Assembly: GCF_001955655.1 (NCBI RefSeq)
Contig: NZ_MSPW01000006.1
Location: 175,322-239,321, forward strand
Reading direction: 5' to 3'
Source: Viridibacillus arenosi
GTDB lineage: Bacteria > Bacillota > Bacilli > Bacillales_A > Planococcaceae
DNA length: 64,000 nucleotides
Position numbers and translations under genes: made by a program. Below are positions 22,959 through 30,541 of this stretch, one piece after another. Below the pieces are notes generated by a model. The model was given only the letters and a program-made list of their open reading frames with translations. It did not search any database and had not been told where the DNA came from. Within the stretch, counting starts at the first letter, position 1. Each line of letters begins with the position of its first letter.

Positions 22959-24347
22959 ATGCTAGAAACAATCCATTTTTATCATACAAATGATGTCCAT
23001 AGCCATTTTGAACATTGGCCTCGTACTCACGAATTTCTTGTGACACGAAAGAAGTGGCATAAAGAAGTAGGTGATAGTTGCTTTGTTCTTGATATAGGAG
23101 ACTTTATGGATCGTTCGAATGTTTATACTGAGGCGACGTTGGGTAAAGGAAATGTGAAATTATTAAATGATGCAAATTATGATGCTGTAACGATTGGTAA
23201 TAATGAAGGTATTACTTTATCGAATAGCGAATTGAATACATTATATAAAGATGCGAAATTCGATGTCTTAGTAGCTAATTTGCACAATATTAATGGTGAC
23301 GTACCAAGTTGGGCAAAATCATATCAGATTTATAACACAGCTGCCGGTGTAAAAGTAGGAATTATTGCAGCTACAGCACCTTTTTATTTATTTTATGAGC
23401 AACTTGAATGGCAAGTATTAGAACCACTCGCAGTATTGAAAAAACAAGTAGATGAGCTACGAGATCAAGTGGATGTGCTTGTTTGTATGTCGCATCTAGG
23501 TTTGTCTGAGGATACATTGTTAGCAGAACAGTGCCCTGAAATCGATGTTATTTTCGGAGCACATACGCATCATATTTTGCACGAAGGTAAAATAGTGAAT
23601 GATGTGCTGTTAACTGGTGGAGGGAAATTTGGCTTATTTGTAGGGCATACTGAAATACTATTTGATATGGATTTAAAAAAAGTTGTGAAGAAAAAAACGA
23701 TGCTTCACAGAACGATAGATCTTGCAACTGTAGACAAGGAGAAAGAGATAGTATTAAGTCTTGAACAACGAGGGCGTGAACTACTTGATGTACCTGTATT
23801 TTACACAGACCGTTACTATAATAAGGAATGGTACCATCATTCAAATCTGTCACGACTATTTGCAAAAGCGTTATTAAAATTTTCAAATGCTGATTGTGCT
23901 CTGTTCAATGCAGGAATCTTTTTAAGTGGACTTCCAAAAGGTAGAGTGACAGCTAATGACATTCACGGTATGCTTCCACACCCAATCAACGCTTGTGTAG
24001 TTGAGCTTACTGGTGAGTGTTTAAAAGAAATTTACATGGAAGCACAAAATGTAGATTGGCCAAGGAGAGAAGTGAAGGGCTTAGGGTTTAGAGGCGTAGT
24101 GATGGGTAAGATGCTAAACTATCAATTTGAAGTGGATGATATGGGGAGGTTAGTAATAGGAGGTAGTATTGCAGATTTGAAAAAAAGTTACAAACTTGTG
24201 ACTTTAGATATGTATACTTTTGGGTATTTCTTTCCCGATTTCAAAAATACACCAAAAACATACTTGTTACCTCAATTTTTACGTGATATTCTAATTCTGT
24301 ATGGACTTGAATTTTTCAAAGGGGAAAATTCAGAAAGACCTGATTAA
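22959..24347 (+). CDS. yunD: Metallophosphatase/5'-nucleotidase-like protein (YunD)
   Basis: A 462-residue protein with an N-terminal calcineurin-like metallophosphatase domain (HTNDVHSHFE, DIGDFMDRS, GNNEG, SHLG, GAHTHH) and a C-terminal 5'-nucleotidase domain. No signal peptide is present, so unlike many 5'-nucleotidases it is probably cytoplasmic. The family hydrolyses nucleotides or nucleotide sugars; the substrate of YunD is not established. It starts after AGAGGGGA and follows yunE by 18 bases. Confidence 0.88.
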   Translation: MLETIHFYHTNDVHSHFEHWPRTHEFLVTRKKWHKEVGDSCFVLDIGDFMDRSNVYTEATLGKGNVKLLNDANYDAVTIGNNEGITLSNSELNTLYKDAKFDVLVANLHNINGDVPSWAKSYQIYNTAAGVKVGIIAATAPFYLFYEQLEWQVLEPLAVLKKQVDELRDQVDVLVCMSHLGLSEDTLLAEQCPEIDVIFGAHTHHILHEGKIVNDVLLTGGGKFGLFVGHTEILFDMDLKKVVKKKTMLHRTIDLATVDKEKEIVLSLEQRGRELLDVPVFYTDRYYNKEWYHHSNLSRLFAKALLKFSNADCALFNAGIFLSGLPKGRVTANDIHGMLPHPINACVVELTGECLKEIYMEAQNVDWPRREVKGLGFRGVVMGKMLNYQFEVDDMGRLVIGGSIADLKKSYKLVTLDMYTFGYFFPDFKNTPKTYLLPQFLRDILILYGLEFFKGENSERPD

Positions 24348-24404
24348 AGTTTTATATGAGTCAATATATAGAGAATAGATTATGTTTATGAATGGGGAAA
24401 TAGT

Positions 24405-25508
24405 ATGAGGCTGATTTCAACTAAAGTGTTGCAACCTGGAATGGTGATCGGCAGAACAATTTGGAATGAGGCTGGAAGACCTTTGCTACATGAAGGGGTC
24501 GTAGCATCAAATCAAATAGCCAACCGACTTTTACAATTAAATGTTCAATATGTATATATTAACGATAAAATTTCTCATGATATTAATATAGTTGAAGCTG
24601 TGCCAATACATGTAAGAAGAAAAGCTGTAGATAAAATTACAGAATCCTTCAAAATGTTAAAAAATCAAAAAAATGCTGATTTAACTTATTGTTTAGATCA
24701 ACAGTCCAAACATTTTGGATGTATTATAGAGCAGTTACTTGAAAGTATTGTAAATAGTGAAGAAATGATTACAGTTTTGAGTGATGCATTTATATATGAT
24801 GAATATATTTATCAACACTCACTACAAGTGGCCATTTATTCTATTGCGATTGCTAGAGAGATGAAATATACATCGGATGAAATACGCCAAATTGGGATTG
24901 GTGCCATGTTACATGACGTAGGTAAGATGCTAATCCCACTTGAGATTTTAAATAAACCTGGGCGCTTAACAAATGAAGAATACGATACAATGAAACTTCA
25001 TGCAAAGTATGGCTTTGATTTATTAAGAAACTTACATACTATTTCTTTATTATCAGCACATTGTGCATTCCAACATCACGAAAGACTTGATGGTAGTGGG
25101 TATCCACGTGGATTGATTGATTTTGAAATTCATCCATATGCTAAAATTATTGCTGTCGCCGATGTATTTGATGCTGTGACATCTAATCGCGTATATCGAA
25201 AGAAAATGTTGCCATCGCATGGAATGGAAATAATAAAGCAAGGTATAGGTACGTTATACGATGAGAAAGTTGTAAAAGCATTTCAAAAATGCATTGCCAT
25301 ATATCCAAATGGAACTGTCGTTTTACTTTCTGATGGTCGACGAGGCATCGTCTCAAAACAAAATCATAAATCAACAGATAAACCTTGGATTCGCATTTTT
25401 GAGGAGGATGGTGAAATATTGCAAGCAACATATGAATGTTGCTTGGAAAATGAACCAGCTACTTACATCCATCAGGTTGAGGTGGAATACCTCGTACATA
25501 GTGAATAA
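24405..25508 (+). CDS. HD-GYP domain cyclic-di-GMP phosphodiesterase
   Basis: A 367-residue protein whose central part is an HD-GYP domain: metal-binding HD at residues 170-171 (LHDVGKM), downstream helices, and HHERLDGSGYP at residues 224-234. Such domains hydrolyse the second messenger c-di-GMP. The N-terminal 60 residues resemble the small module that often precedes HD-GYP domains. No transmembrane helix is seen. It lies between yunD and yunB, where Bacillus subtilis has yunC, so it is likely an insertion or replacement. Whether it is an active phosphodiesterase is inferred from intact motifs. Confidence 0.9.
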   Translation: MRLISTKVLQPGMVIGRTIWNEAGRPLLHEGVVASNQIANRLLQLNVQYVYINDKISHDINIVEAVPIHVRRKAVDKITESFKMLKNQKNADLTYCLDQQSKHFGCIIEQLLESIVNSEEMITVLSDAFIYDEYIYQHSLQVAIYSIAIAREMKYTSDEIRQIGIGAMLHDVGKMLIPLEILNKPGRLTNEEYDTMKLHAKYGFDLLRNLHTISLLSAHCAFQHHERLDGSGYPRGLIDFEIHPYAKIIAVADVFDAVTSNRVYRKKMLPSHGMEIIKQGIGTLYDEKVVKAFQKCIAIYPNGTVVLLSDGRRGIVSKQNHKSTDKPWIRIFEEDGEILQATYECCLENEPATYIHQVEVEYLVHSE

Positions 25509-25514
25509 ATAATG

Positions 25515-25552
25515 CCCCTTAGTCATAGCCTATGATTAGGGGGAATTTTTTT
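25515..25552 (+). terminator. Terminator-like hairpin covering the yunB ribosome-binding site
   Basis: Positions 25515-25527 pair fully with 25531-25543 (CCCCTTAGTCATA with TATGATTAGGGG, G-U pairs allowed, loop of three), followed by AATTTTTTTT. This looks like an intrinsic terminator for the HD-GYP gene. Its right arm supplies the GGGGG ribosome-binding site of yunB, and the TTG start sits at the end of the T run. Confidence 0.7.
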
Positions 25553-26315
25553 GCGTTTACCAAAACAAAGACGTAGATTGTTAGTGCAAAAACGACAAAA
25601 ACGCTCTCGATTATTACCACTTTTTATCGTAAGCTTTTTTGGTATGATTGCTCTCTTATTTTACTTAGTGAATATAAGACTGATGCCAACATATTTGGAT
25701 TATGCGGAAGTCCAAACGAATCGAATAGCATCTGAAGTTATTAGTAAGGCTATTAATTCTAGAACTGCGAATGTCCTTGATGTTAATGATATAATAGAAG
25801 AAGTTCCAGGCGAAGATACTAAAATGACAAAGTTTAATTCAGAAATTATTAATCGTGTTATGGCGGAAACATATACGCTCGTACAAGATCATCTTGAAGA
25901 AGCAGAGTCAGGAAATTTAAGTAAACTGCCGAAATACGACGATATTGAATATGATGCCAATGCAATGCAAGAAGATGGTGGTGTTGTCTTTTATGTCCCA
26001 ATTGGGCAGGTAACAAAATTACCCTTGTTAGGGAATTTAGGACCGAAAATACCTATTCGTTTTCATGTTATAGGCAAGATCAATACAAATGTCGAAACGG
26101 ATATTGAGGAGTTTGGTATTAATAATGCACTCGTGAAAGTGCAAATTCATTTATCAGTAAATGTTCAAGTCATCGTTCCATTTGCTAGTAAATCAACCAC
26201 TGTGGAGCAAAGAATTCCAGTTGCTATTGGTATGCTTAAGGGGACAGTACCTAATATTTATACGACAGGTGGAGGTACGCAACCATCAGTCGAGGTACCT
26301 ATTAAAATGAACTAA
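25551..26315 (+). CDS. yunB: Sporulation protein YunB
   Basis: A 254-residue protein with a basic N-terminus, one membrane segment (about residues 23-42) and an extracytoplasmic body containing the conserved IPIGQV-like and LLGNLGPKIP segments of YunB. In Bacillus subtilis YunB is a sporulation protein made in the mother cell; its exact role is unclear. The start is TTG, preceded by AGGGGGAA, and lies at the end of a terminator-like hairpin. It is followed by a gap and lipA. It supports a spore-forming host. Confidence 0.85.
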   Translation: MRLPKQRRRLLVQKRQKRSRLLPLFIVSFFGMIALLFYLVNIRLMPTYLDYAEVQTNRIASEVISKAINSRTANVLDVNDIIEEVPGEDTKMTKFNSEIINRVMAETYTLVQDHLEEAESGNLSKLPKYDDIEYDANAMQEDGGVVFYVPIGQVTKLPLLGNLGPKIPIRFHVIGKINTNVETDIEEFGINNALVKVQIHLSVNVQVIVPFASKSTTVEQRIPVAIGMLKGTVPNIYTTGGGTQPSVEVPIKMN

Positions 26316-26490
26316 GAGATATTTAATTTCCCTTTTCATTTCATTTAAATTAATATTTACTTAGTGCAGGGTATAGCAAAATATTTTGACAATATTAGTA
26401 ATCGAAGGTTGTTTGAAACTATTTATTATGTTACATTGACAAAAGTACTACAATATATAAATAAGCCTTGTGATGGGAGACGAATCTTCA

Positions 26491-27426
26491 ATGACATCAT
26501 GTAAACCAACTAAAGTAGAACATATAAGAAAACCGGATTGGCTAAAAATTAAACTAAATACTAACGACGACTATAAGGGCCTAAAGAAACTGATGCGAGA
26601 AAAGAACTTACATACAGTTTGTGAGGAAGCCAGATGCCCAAATATTCATGAATGCTGGGGTGAAAGACGTACAGCGACATTTATGATATTAGGAGCTGTA
26701 TGTACACGCGCATGTCGCTTCTGTGCAGTAAAAACAGGCCTTCCAAATGAATTAGATACAGCAGAACCAGAACGCGTAGCAGATTCAGTTGAAATTATGA
26801 ACTTAAAGCATGTCGTTGTAACTGCAGTAGCACGTGATGACTTAAAAGACGGAGGAGCAGAAGTTTTTGCAGAAACTGTTCGTGCAATTCGTCGTAAAAA
26901 TCCATTTACATCAATTGAGGTATTACCTTCAGATATGGGTGGAATTGAAGAAAATTTACGTATATTAATGGATACGAAACCTGATATTTTAAATCATAAT
27001 ATCGAGACAGTAAAACGTTTAACACCTAGAGTTCGCGCTCGAGCAAAATACGATCGCTCATTAGAGTTTTTACGTCGTGCAAAAGAAATGCAACCTGATA
27101 TTCCTACAAAGTCATCATTAATGTTAGGACTTGGAGAAACAGAAGAAGAAATTATTGAAGTAATGGATGATTTACGCGCAAATAATGTAGATATAATGAC
27201 AATAGGTCAATATTTACAACCGTCAAAAAAACATTTACCGGTGAAAAAATATTACTCACCTTTAGAATTCGGTAAACTGCGCAAGATTGCGATGAGTAAA
27301 GGATTCTCTCATTGTGAAGCTGGTCCACTTGTGCGTAGTAGTTATCATGCCGATGAACAAGTAAATGCCGCAGCTAAACAAAAACAACTGCTTGGCGAGG
27401 AAAAAAGCGCTATCGCGAATAACTAA
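26491..27426 (+). CDS. lipA: Lipoyl synthase
   Basis: A 311-residue radical-SAM enzyme that inserts two sulfurs into protein-bound octanoyl groups. The radical-SAM cluster is CTRACRFC (Cys71, 75, 78). The auxiliary, sacrificial cluster uses Cys44, 49 and 55, and the C-terminal RSSYHA supplies the Ser ligand. In-frame GTG (26470) and ATG (26473) codons lie upstream, but the ATG at 26491 follows GGGAGA with normal spacing. It would lipoylate the GcvH encoded upstream in this window. Confidence 0.97.
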   Translation: MTSCKPTKVEHIRKPDWLKIKLNTNDDYKGLKKLMREKNLHTVCEEARCPNIHECWGERRTATFMILGAVCTRACRFCAVKTGLPNELDTAEPERVADSVEIMNLKHVVVTAVARDDLKDGGAEVFAETVRAIRRKNPFTSIEVLPSDMGGIEENLRILMDTKPDILNHNIETVKRLTPRVRARAKYDRSLEFLRRAKEMQPDIPTKSSLMLGLGETEEEIIEVMDDLRANNVDIMTIGQYLQPSKKHLPVKKYYSPLEFGKLRKIAMSKGFSHCEAGPLVRSSYHADEQVNAAAKQKQLLGEEKSAIANN

Positions 27427-27440
27427 CGGATGGTGGTAAC

Positions 27441-27836
27441 ATGGTCATTGCAGAACGAATGGCGTATGATGTATTAACAGATTATCGTGAAGGTTTCCAA
27501 GAAGAGGCTTTTCTTGGACGATTTAGCGATATTTTAACAAAGTATGACTATATTGTTGGTGATTGGGGCTATGGCCAATTACGTTTAAAAGGCTTTTTTG
27601 ATGACAAAAATCAAAAGGCTTCTTTCGATACGAGAATAAGTACATTACAAGATTATTTATATGAATATTGTAACTTTGGATGTGCTTATTTCGTACTAAA
27701 AAAAACCGGTAAAGCGCCGATTCCTGTAAAAGAGGAAGTACTTGAAGAAGTAGATTCTGAGGCTGTAGATGAGCCTGAAATCATTATCACTGAAACATTT
27801 CAAGAAGAACAAAAAAACATCAATTCCGAGCTGTAA
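27441..27836 (+). CDS. yutD: YutD family protein (DUF1027)
   Basis: A 131-residue cytoplasmic protein of the YutD/DUF1027 family with the conserved GDWGYGQLRLKGF segment and a C-terminal acidic tail. It follows lipA by 14 bases with GGTGG as binding site; the lipA-yutD pairing is conserved in Bacillales. Function is unknown. The 3' end of the gene forms the left arm of its own terminator. Confidence 0.85.
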   Translation: MVIAERMAYDVLTDYREGFQEEAFLGRFSDILTKYDYIVGDWGYGQLRLKGFFDDKNQKASFDTRISTLQDYLYEYCNFGCAYFVLKKTGKAPIPVKEEVLEEVDSEAVDEPEIIITETFQEEQKNINSEL

Positions 27837-27860
27837 AAGCCGGAATTGATGTTTTTTTTT
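27814..27860 (+). terminator. Terminator after yutD
   Basis: AACATCAATTCCG pairs with CGGAATTGATGTT, followed by nine T. The left arm is still coding sequence of yutD. Confidence 0.92.
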
Positions 27861-28017
27861 AGTATTTTTTTGATTTAAAGTGGTTAAATTAGAGTTGGGT
27901 AAGGAGGTATCCAGCTTCAGGAGCTAGATTCTCGGGTCGTTTCGGTCTCTCGGCACAAGACGAAAAGCGTCTTGTGTTCGAGCCCTCCAACGCCTGTCTA
28001 GTCTGAACGAGCGCCTT

Positions 28018-28093
28018 GGGCTAACAGGATGTTAGTCATGCATCGATTGCGACAGGACGTCGCGGACTTAGGTTGCCTTCCTAAAGTTAGATA
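28018..28093. repeat. Linker of repeat copy 1, three small hairpins
   Basis: A 76-base linker with three compact hairpins: CTAACA-GGA-TGTTAG, GCGAC-AGGAC-GTCGC and TTAGG-N7-CCTAA. It is nearly identical to the linker at 28328-28403 (three mismatches), far better conserved than the flanking hairpin units. Confidence 0.85.
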
Positions 28094-28327
28094 TCCAGCT
28101 TCAGGCGCTAACGGCTCGAGGTCGTTTCCGTTCTCTCGGTCAAAAGCGGGAGTGATGCTTTTGATTCGAGAACTCCAACGCTTGTCGCCGTTGGACGAGC
28201 GCCTTCAGCATTTAGGTTTATCCAGCTTCAGGCGCTAGCTGCTCGGGTCGTTTCAGTCGGGCGCTCAAAGTCAAAGAGCGACTTTGGCTTCCGCCTTCCA
28301 ACGACCTCGCAGCAAAACGAGCGCCTT

Positions 28328-28403
28328 GGGCTAACAGGATGTTAGTCATGCAACCGTTGCGACAGGACGTCGCGGACTTAGGTTGCCTTCCTAAAGTTAG
28401 ATA
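28328..28403. repeat. Linker of repeat copy 2, three small hairpins
   Basis: The second copy of the 76-base linker, with the same CAGGATG and CAGGACG apical loops. The only differences from copy 1 are clustered just after CATGCA. Confidence 0.85.
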
Positions 28404-28527
28404 ACCAGCTTCAGCGGCCAGCCCCTCGAGGTCACTTCCACTTTCTCGGTCGAAAATTGAAAAGATATTTTCGATTCGAAAGTTCCAGTGCTTGTCGGGG
28501 CTGAACGGGCCGCTTCAGCATTAAGGT

Positions 28528-28794
28528 TTACCCAATTAATTCATGTAGGTAGTCTCGTAGTTCTTGTGCTTCGTCTTCGGGACGGTTGTATACTTGTTCT
28601 AAGTATCCTGGCTCTTCTAGGTCGTCTGAGCCGAGAATAGCAAAGCGGCCGAGTTGCATATCTAAAACGAGCACTTTTCCAAAAAAGCGTCCGCTTTGTA
28701 AAATTGCTAAATCATAGCGTTGCGATTCGCCTGTGAAGCTAACAAAACGAGTCTTTGTATCTTCAACATCGTCGTATAAGAAAAATCTTTCCAT
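28528..28794 (-). CDS. DUF3055 family protein
   Basis: An 88-residue soluble acidic protein recognised as a DUF3055-type protein by its FFLYDDVEDTKTRFVSF start and the GRFAILGSDDLEEPGYLE centre. It is found near lipA and yutE-yutF in related Bacillales. No function is known and no catalytic motif is visible. Reading upstream on its strand, GGAAGGAGTTG precedes the ATG. The stop codon abuts the 311-base repeat. Confidence 0.8.
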   Translation of the reverse strand: MERFFLYDDVEDTKTRFVSFTGESQRYDLAILQSGRFFGKVLVLDMQLGRFAILGSDDLEEPGYLEQVYNRPEDEAQELRDYLHELIG

Positions 28795-28883
28795 TGCGTG
28801 TGCAACTCCTTCCGATTCTAAAGATATGGTACTATAGAAAGGAGTAGACTATCAACTTTTATAATTTGAATGGAGGAAGTACT

Positions 28884-29336
28884 GTGTATTTCGTTGATCG
28901 TAAAAAAATAATAAAAAATCTTGAATATATGAATTCATTAATAGTGGTTTTTGAAGGCCAAAAAGACTGGTTATCAGATGATATCCGTAAATTGGCTGTG
29001 GAGCGTATTGCGAATACATTAATCGAAGCAATAATTGATGTGGGTAACTCTATGATTGATGGTTTTATTATGCGTGATCCTGGAAGTTATGAAGATATAA
29101 TTGATATTTTAGTCGATGAAAAAGTCATTACACCTGAGATGGATCAACCATTAAAAGAGCTAATTGGATTAAGACGCGCACTTGTGCGTGATATTTTAGA
29201 AGTAAATGATGAAGAGTTAGTAGTTGTATTAAATAATAATATGGATGCTATTAAAGCATTTGCACCAAAAGTAGAGCATTATTTAGTGAATGAGCTAGGT
29301 CCAGTATCTGCGTTCATTCCAGAGGAACAAAAATGA
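28884..29336 (+). CDS. yutE: HepT-like DUF86 protein (YutE)
   Basis: A 150-residue all-helical DUF86/HepT-fold protein. The GTG at 28884 has TGGAGG seven bases upstream and gives the family N-terminus MYFVDRKKI; an in-frame TTG at 28866 is less likely. HepT toxins carry an RX4-6HXY motif; here the matching place reads RRALVRDI, without His or Tyr, and no MNT antitoxin gene is adjacent, so a toxin role is unlikely. It overlaps yutF by four bases (ATGA), a coupling conserved in Bacillus. Confidence 0.85.
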   Translation: MYFVDRKKIIKNLEYMNSLIVVFEGQKDWLSDDIRKLAVERIANTLIEAIIDVGNSMIDGFIMRDPGSYEDIIDILVDEKVITPEMDQPLKELIGLRRALVRDILEVNDEELVVVLNNNMDAIKAFAPKVEHYLVNELGPVSAFIPEEQK

Positions 29337-30097
29337 AATCATACAAAGCCTATTGTTTCGATTTAGATGGGACTGTGTATAAGGGAACTGAACCTATTCC
29401 TACTGCTGTAGCTTTTATACATGCATTACAAAAGAAAGGAATTGAGCCTTTCTATATCACCAATAATGCACGTATGACGCAAAAACAAGTACAGCAGAAA
29501 TTACTGAAAATGGGGATATGTGCACCTGAAGCGCATATTTTAACTTCAGCTATCGCAACTGCAAAATATATCAGCAATCAATATCCAAATGCAACAGTGC
29601 AAATGATAGGTGGAGTTGGATTAAGAGAAGCTCTTCTTGCTGAAAATATAAGGTTCACTTCTGAACAACCGGATGTGTTAGTGCAAGGTATTGATCTGGA
29701 ATTAAATTATTCTAAAATAGAAAATGCTTGCTATGCTATTCAAAATGGTGCAGATTTTGTAGCGACCAATGGTGATGTTAAATTTCCAAGTGAAAAAGGC
29801 TTTGCACCAGGAAATGGATCGATTGCGGAGCTAATTCATAATGTGACAGGTGTGGAACCTACGTATATCGGAAAACCACATCCTCATATGCTAGCAATTT
29901 TACAGCAGATGAATGGGTTTGAAAAAGAAGATATGCTTATGATTGGTGATAATTATGATACGGATATATTAGCAGGTATCGGCTTTGGTATAGATACATT
30001 ACATGTGAATACTGGAGTAACACCTACTGAATCTGTGTTGAAAAAGGATATCCAACCAACTTACAGCATTAATAGTTTACTCGATTGGCAATTGTAA
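29333..30097 (+). CDS. yutF: HAD hydrolase, NagD-like (YutF)
   Basis: A 254-residue HAD-superfamily phosphatase of the NagD/class-IIA type. It has motif I CFDLDGTVYKG (nucleophile Asp near residue 10), motif II TNNARM, a substrate-capping domain between, and motif IV GDNYDTDI near residue 206. The likely reaction is phosphomonoester hydrolysis of a nucleotide or sugar phosphate; the substrate is unknown. It is translationally coupled to yutE and ends at a bidirectional terminator. Confidence 0.88.
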   Translation: MKSYKAYCFDLDGTVYKGTEPIPTAVAFIHALQKKGIEPFYITNNARMTQKQVQQKLLKMGICAPEAHILTSAIATAKYISNQYPNATVQMIGGVGLREALLAENIRFTSEQPDVLVQGIDLELNYSKIENACYAIQNGADFVATNGDVKFPSEKGFAPGNGSIAELIHNVTGVEPTYIGKPHPHMLAILQQMNGFEKEDMLMIGDNYDTDILAGIGFGIDTLHVNTGVTPTESVLKKDIQPTYSINSLLDWQL

Positions 30098-30100
30098 AAT

Positions 30101-30147
30101 AAAAGTCGCAAACTATGTTGTTCATTCACATAGCTTGCGACTTTTTT
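30101..30147. terminator. Bidirectional terminator between yutF and yuzB
   Basis: AAAAGTCGCAAACTATG pairs with CATAGCTTGCGACTTTT with one bulge; A-rich left flank and T-rich right flank serve both convergent genes. Confidence 0.88.
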
Positions 30148-30149
30148 GG

Positions 30150-30386
30150 TTAAAATAAAGGATTCTCTTCAATAAATTGATAGACTTTTTTTGTTAATTC
30201 TTCCGGCGTTTCAGCTTCAACCATTTCGCCGTTTACTAGAGCATATAAAGAATTAGAGCATTTAGTACAATAGCTTAAACAGCCATATTCTAAAACATCT
30301 ATATTAGGATCCATTTCTAGCACTTCAAATGTATCTTGGGAGCCATTTGCTAAATTACTAACACAAAACTCAACAAGCGGATTCAT
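30150..30386 (-). CDS. yuzB: DUF1450 protein (YuzB)
   Basis: A 78-residue protein with four cysteines (Cys8, 36, 40, 43) in a ferredoxin-like thioredoxin-fold spacing; the CxxxCxxC group could bind a metal or a Fe-S cluster. It is the DUF1450/YuzB type. It lies divergent from the NADH dehydrogenase gene yutJ, with the Rex-type palindrome between them. Function is unproven. Confidence 0.85.
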   Translation of the reverse strand: MNPLVEFCVSNLANGSQDTFEVLEMDPNIDVLEYGCLSYCTKCSNSLYALVNGEMVEAETPEELTKKVYQFIEENPLF

Positions 30387-30453
30387 ATGCGCTTCACCTC
30401 ACTACTCGAAATGCTACTATTTTTTTTTTCATTCGTCAATTTTCGAGTCTATA

Positions 30454-30471
30454 TTGTGAAACTTCTCACAA
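30454..30471. promoter_or_regulatory. Predicted Rex operator upstream of yutJ
   Basis: TTGTGAAACTTCTCACAA matches the Rex consensus TTGTGAA-N4-TTCACAA at 13 of 14 defined positions. Its first six bases are the predicted -35 of the yutJ promoter, so bound Rex would block transcription. Rex is released when NADH/NAD+ is high, which fits control of an NADH oxidoreductase. Confidence 0.75.
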
Positions 30472-30482
30472 TCGTTTATACT
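30454..30482 (+). promoter_or_regulatory. Predicted yutJ promoter
   Basis: TTGTGA at 30454-30459 and TATACT at 30477-30482 with a 17-base spacer. The Rex-type palindrome covers the -35 and most of the spacer. Confidence 0.7.
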
Positions 30483-30541
30483 CTTAGTGGACAGTTTTGA
30501 AATGAAACGGTATGTAATATTGTAAGAAGAAGGAGATTACT

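Larger units (their letters stand above)
27909..28530. repeat. Tandem duplication of a 311-base structured intergenic repeat
   Basis: Two copies of exactly 311 bases (27909-28219 and 28220-28530), each made of hairpin unit, linker, hairpin unit. Every hairpin unit opens with (A)CCAGCTTCAG, has a CTCG-rich body with an inner hairpin, and closes with a segment complementary to its opening (AGGCGCT with AGCGCCT). The stems differ between the four units but stay complementary: CTAGA/TCTAG, AACGGC/GCCGTT, GCTGC/GCAGC, AGCCCC/GGGGCT. The element fills the gap between yutD and the minus-strand DUF3055 gene and touches that gene's stop codon. Dispersed repeats of this style occur in Bacillaceae intergenic DNA; no protein is encoded. 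Confidence 0.9.

Noticed and set aside
28029..28238. A 69-codon ORF inside the structured repeat
   Set aside because: It runs through hairpin arms, lacks a ribosome-binding site, and its codons are a by-product of the GC-rich repeat.
27909..28530. Possible CRISPR array
   Set aside because: Repeat units are about 110-130 bases with internal pairing, and linkers are near-identical, not unique spacers; no cas genes nearby.
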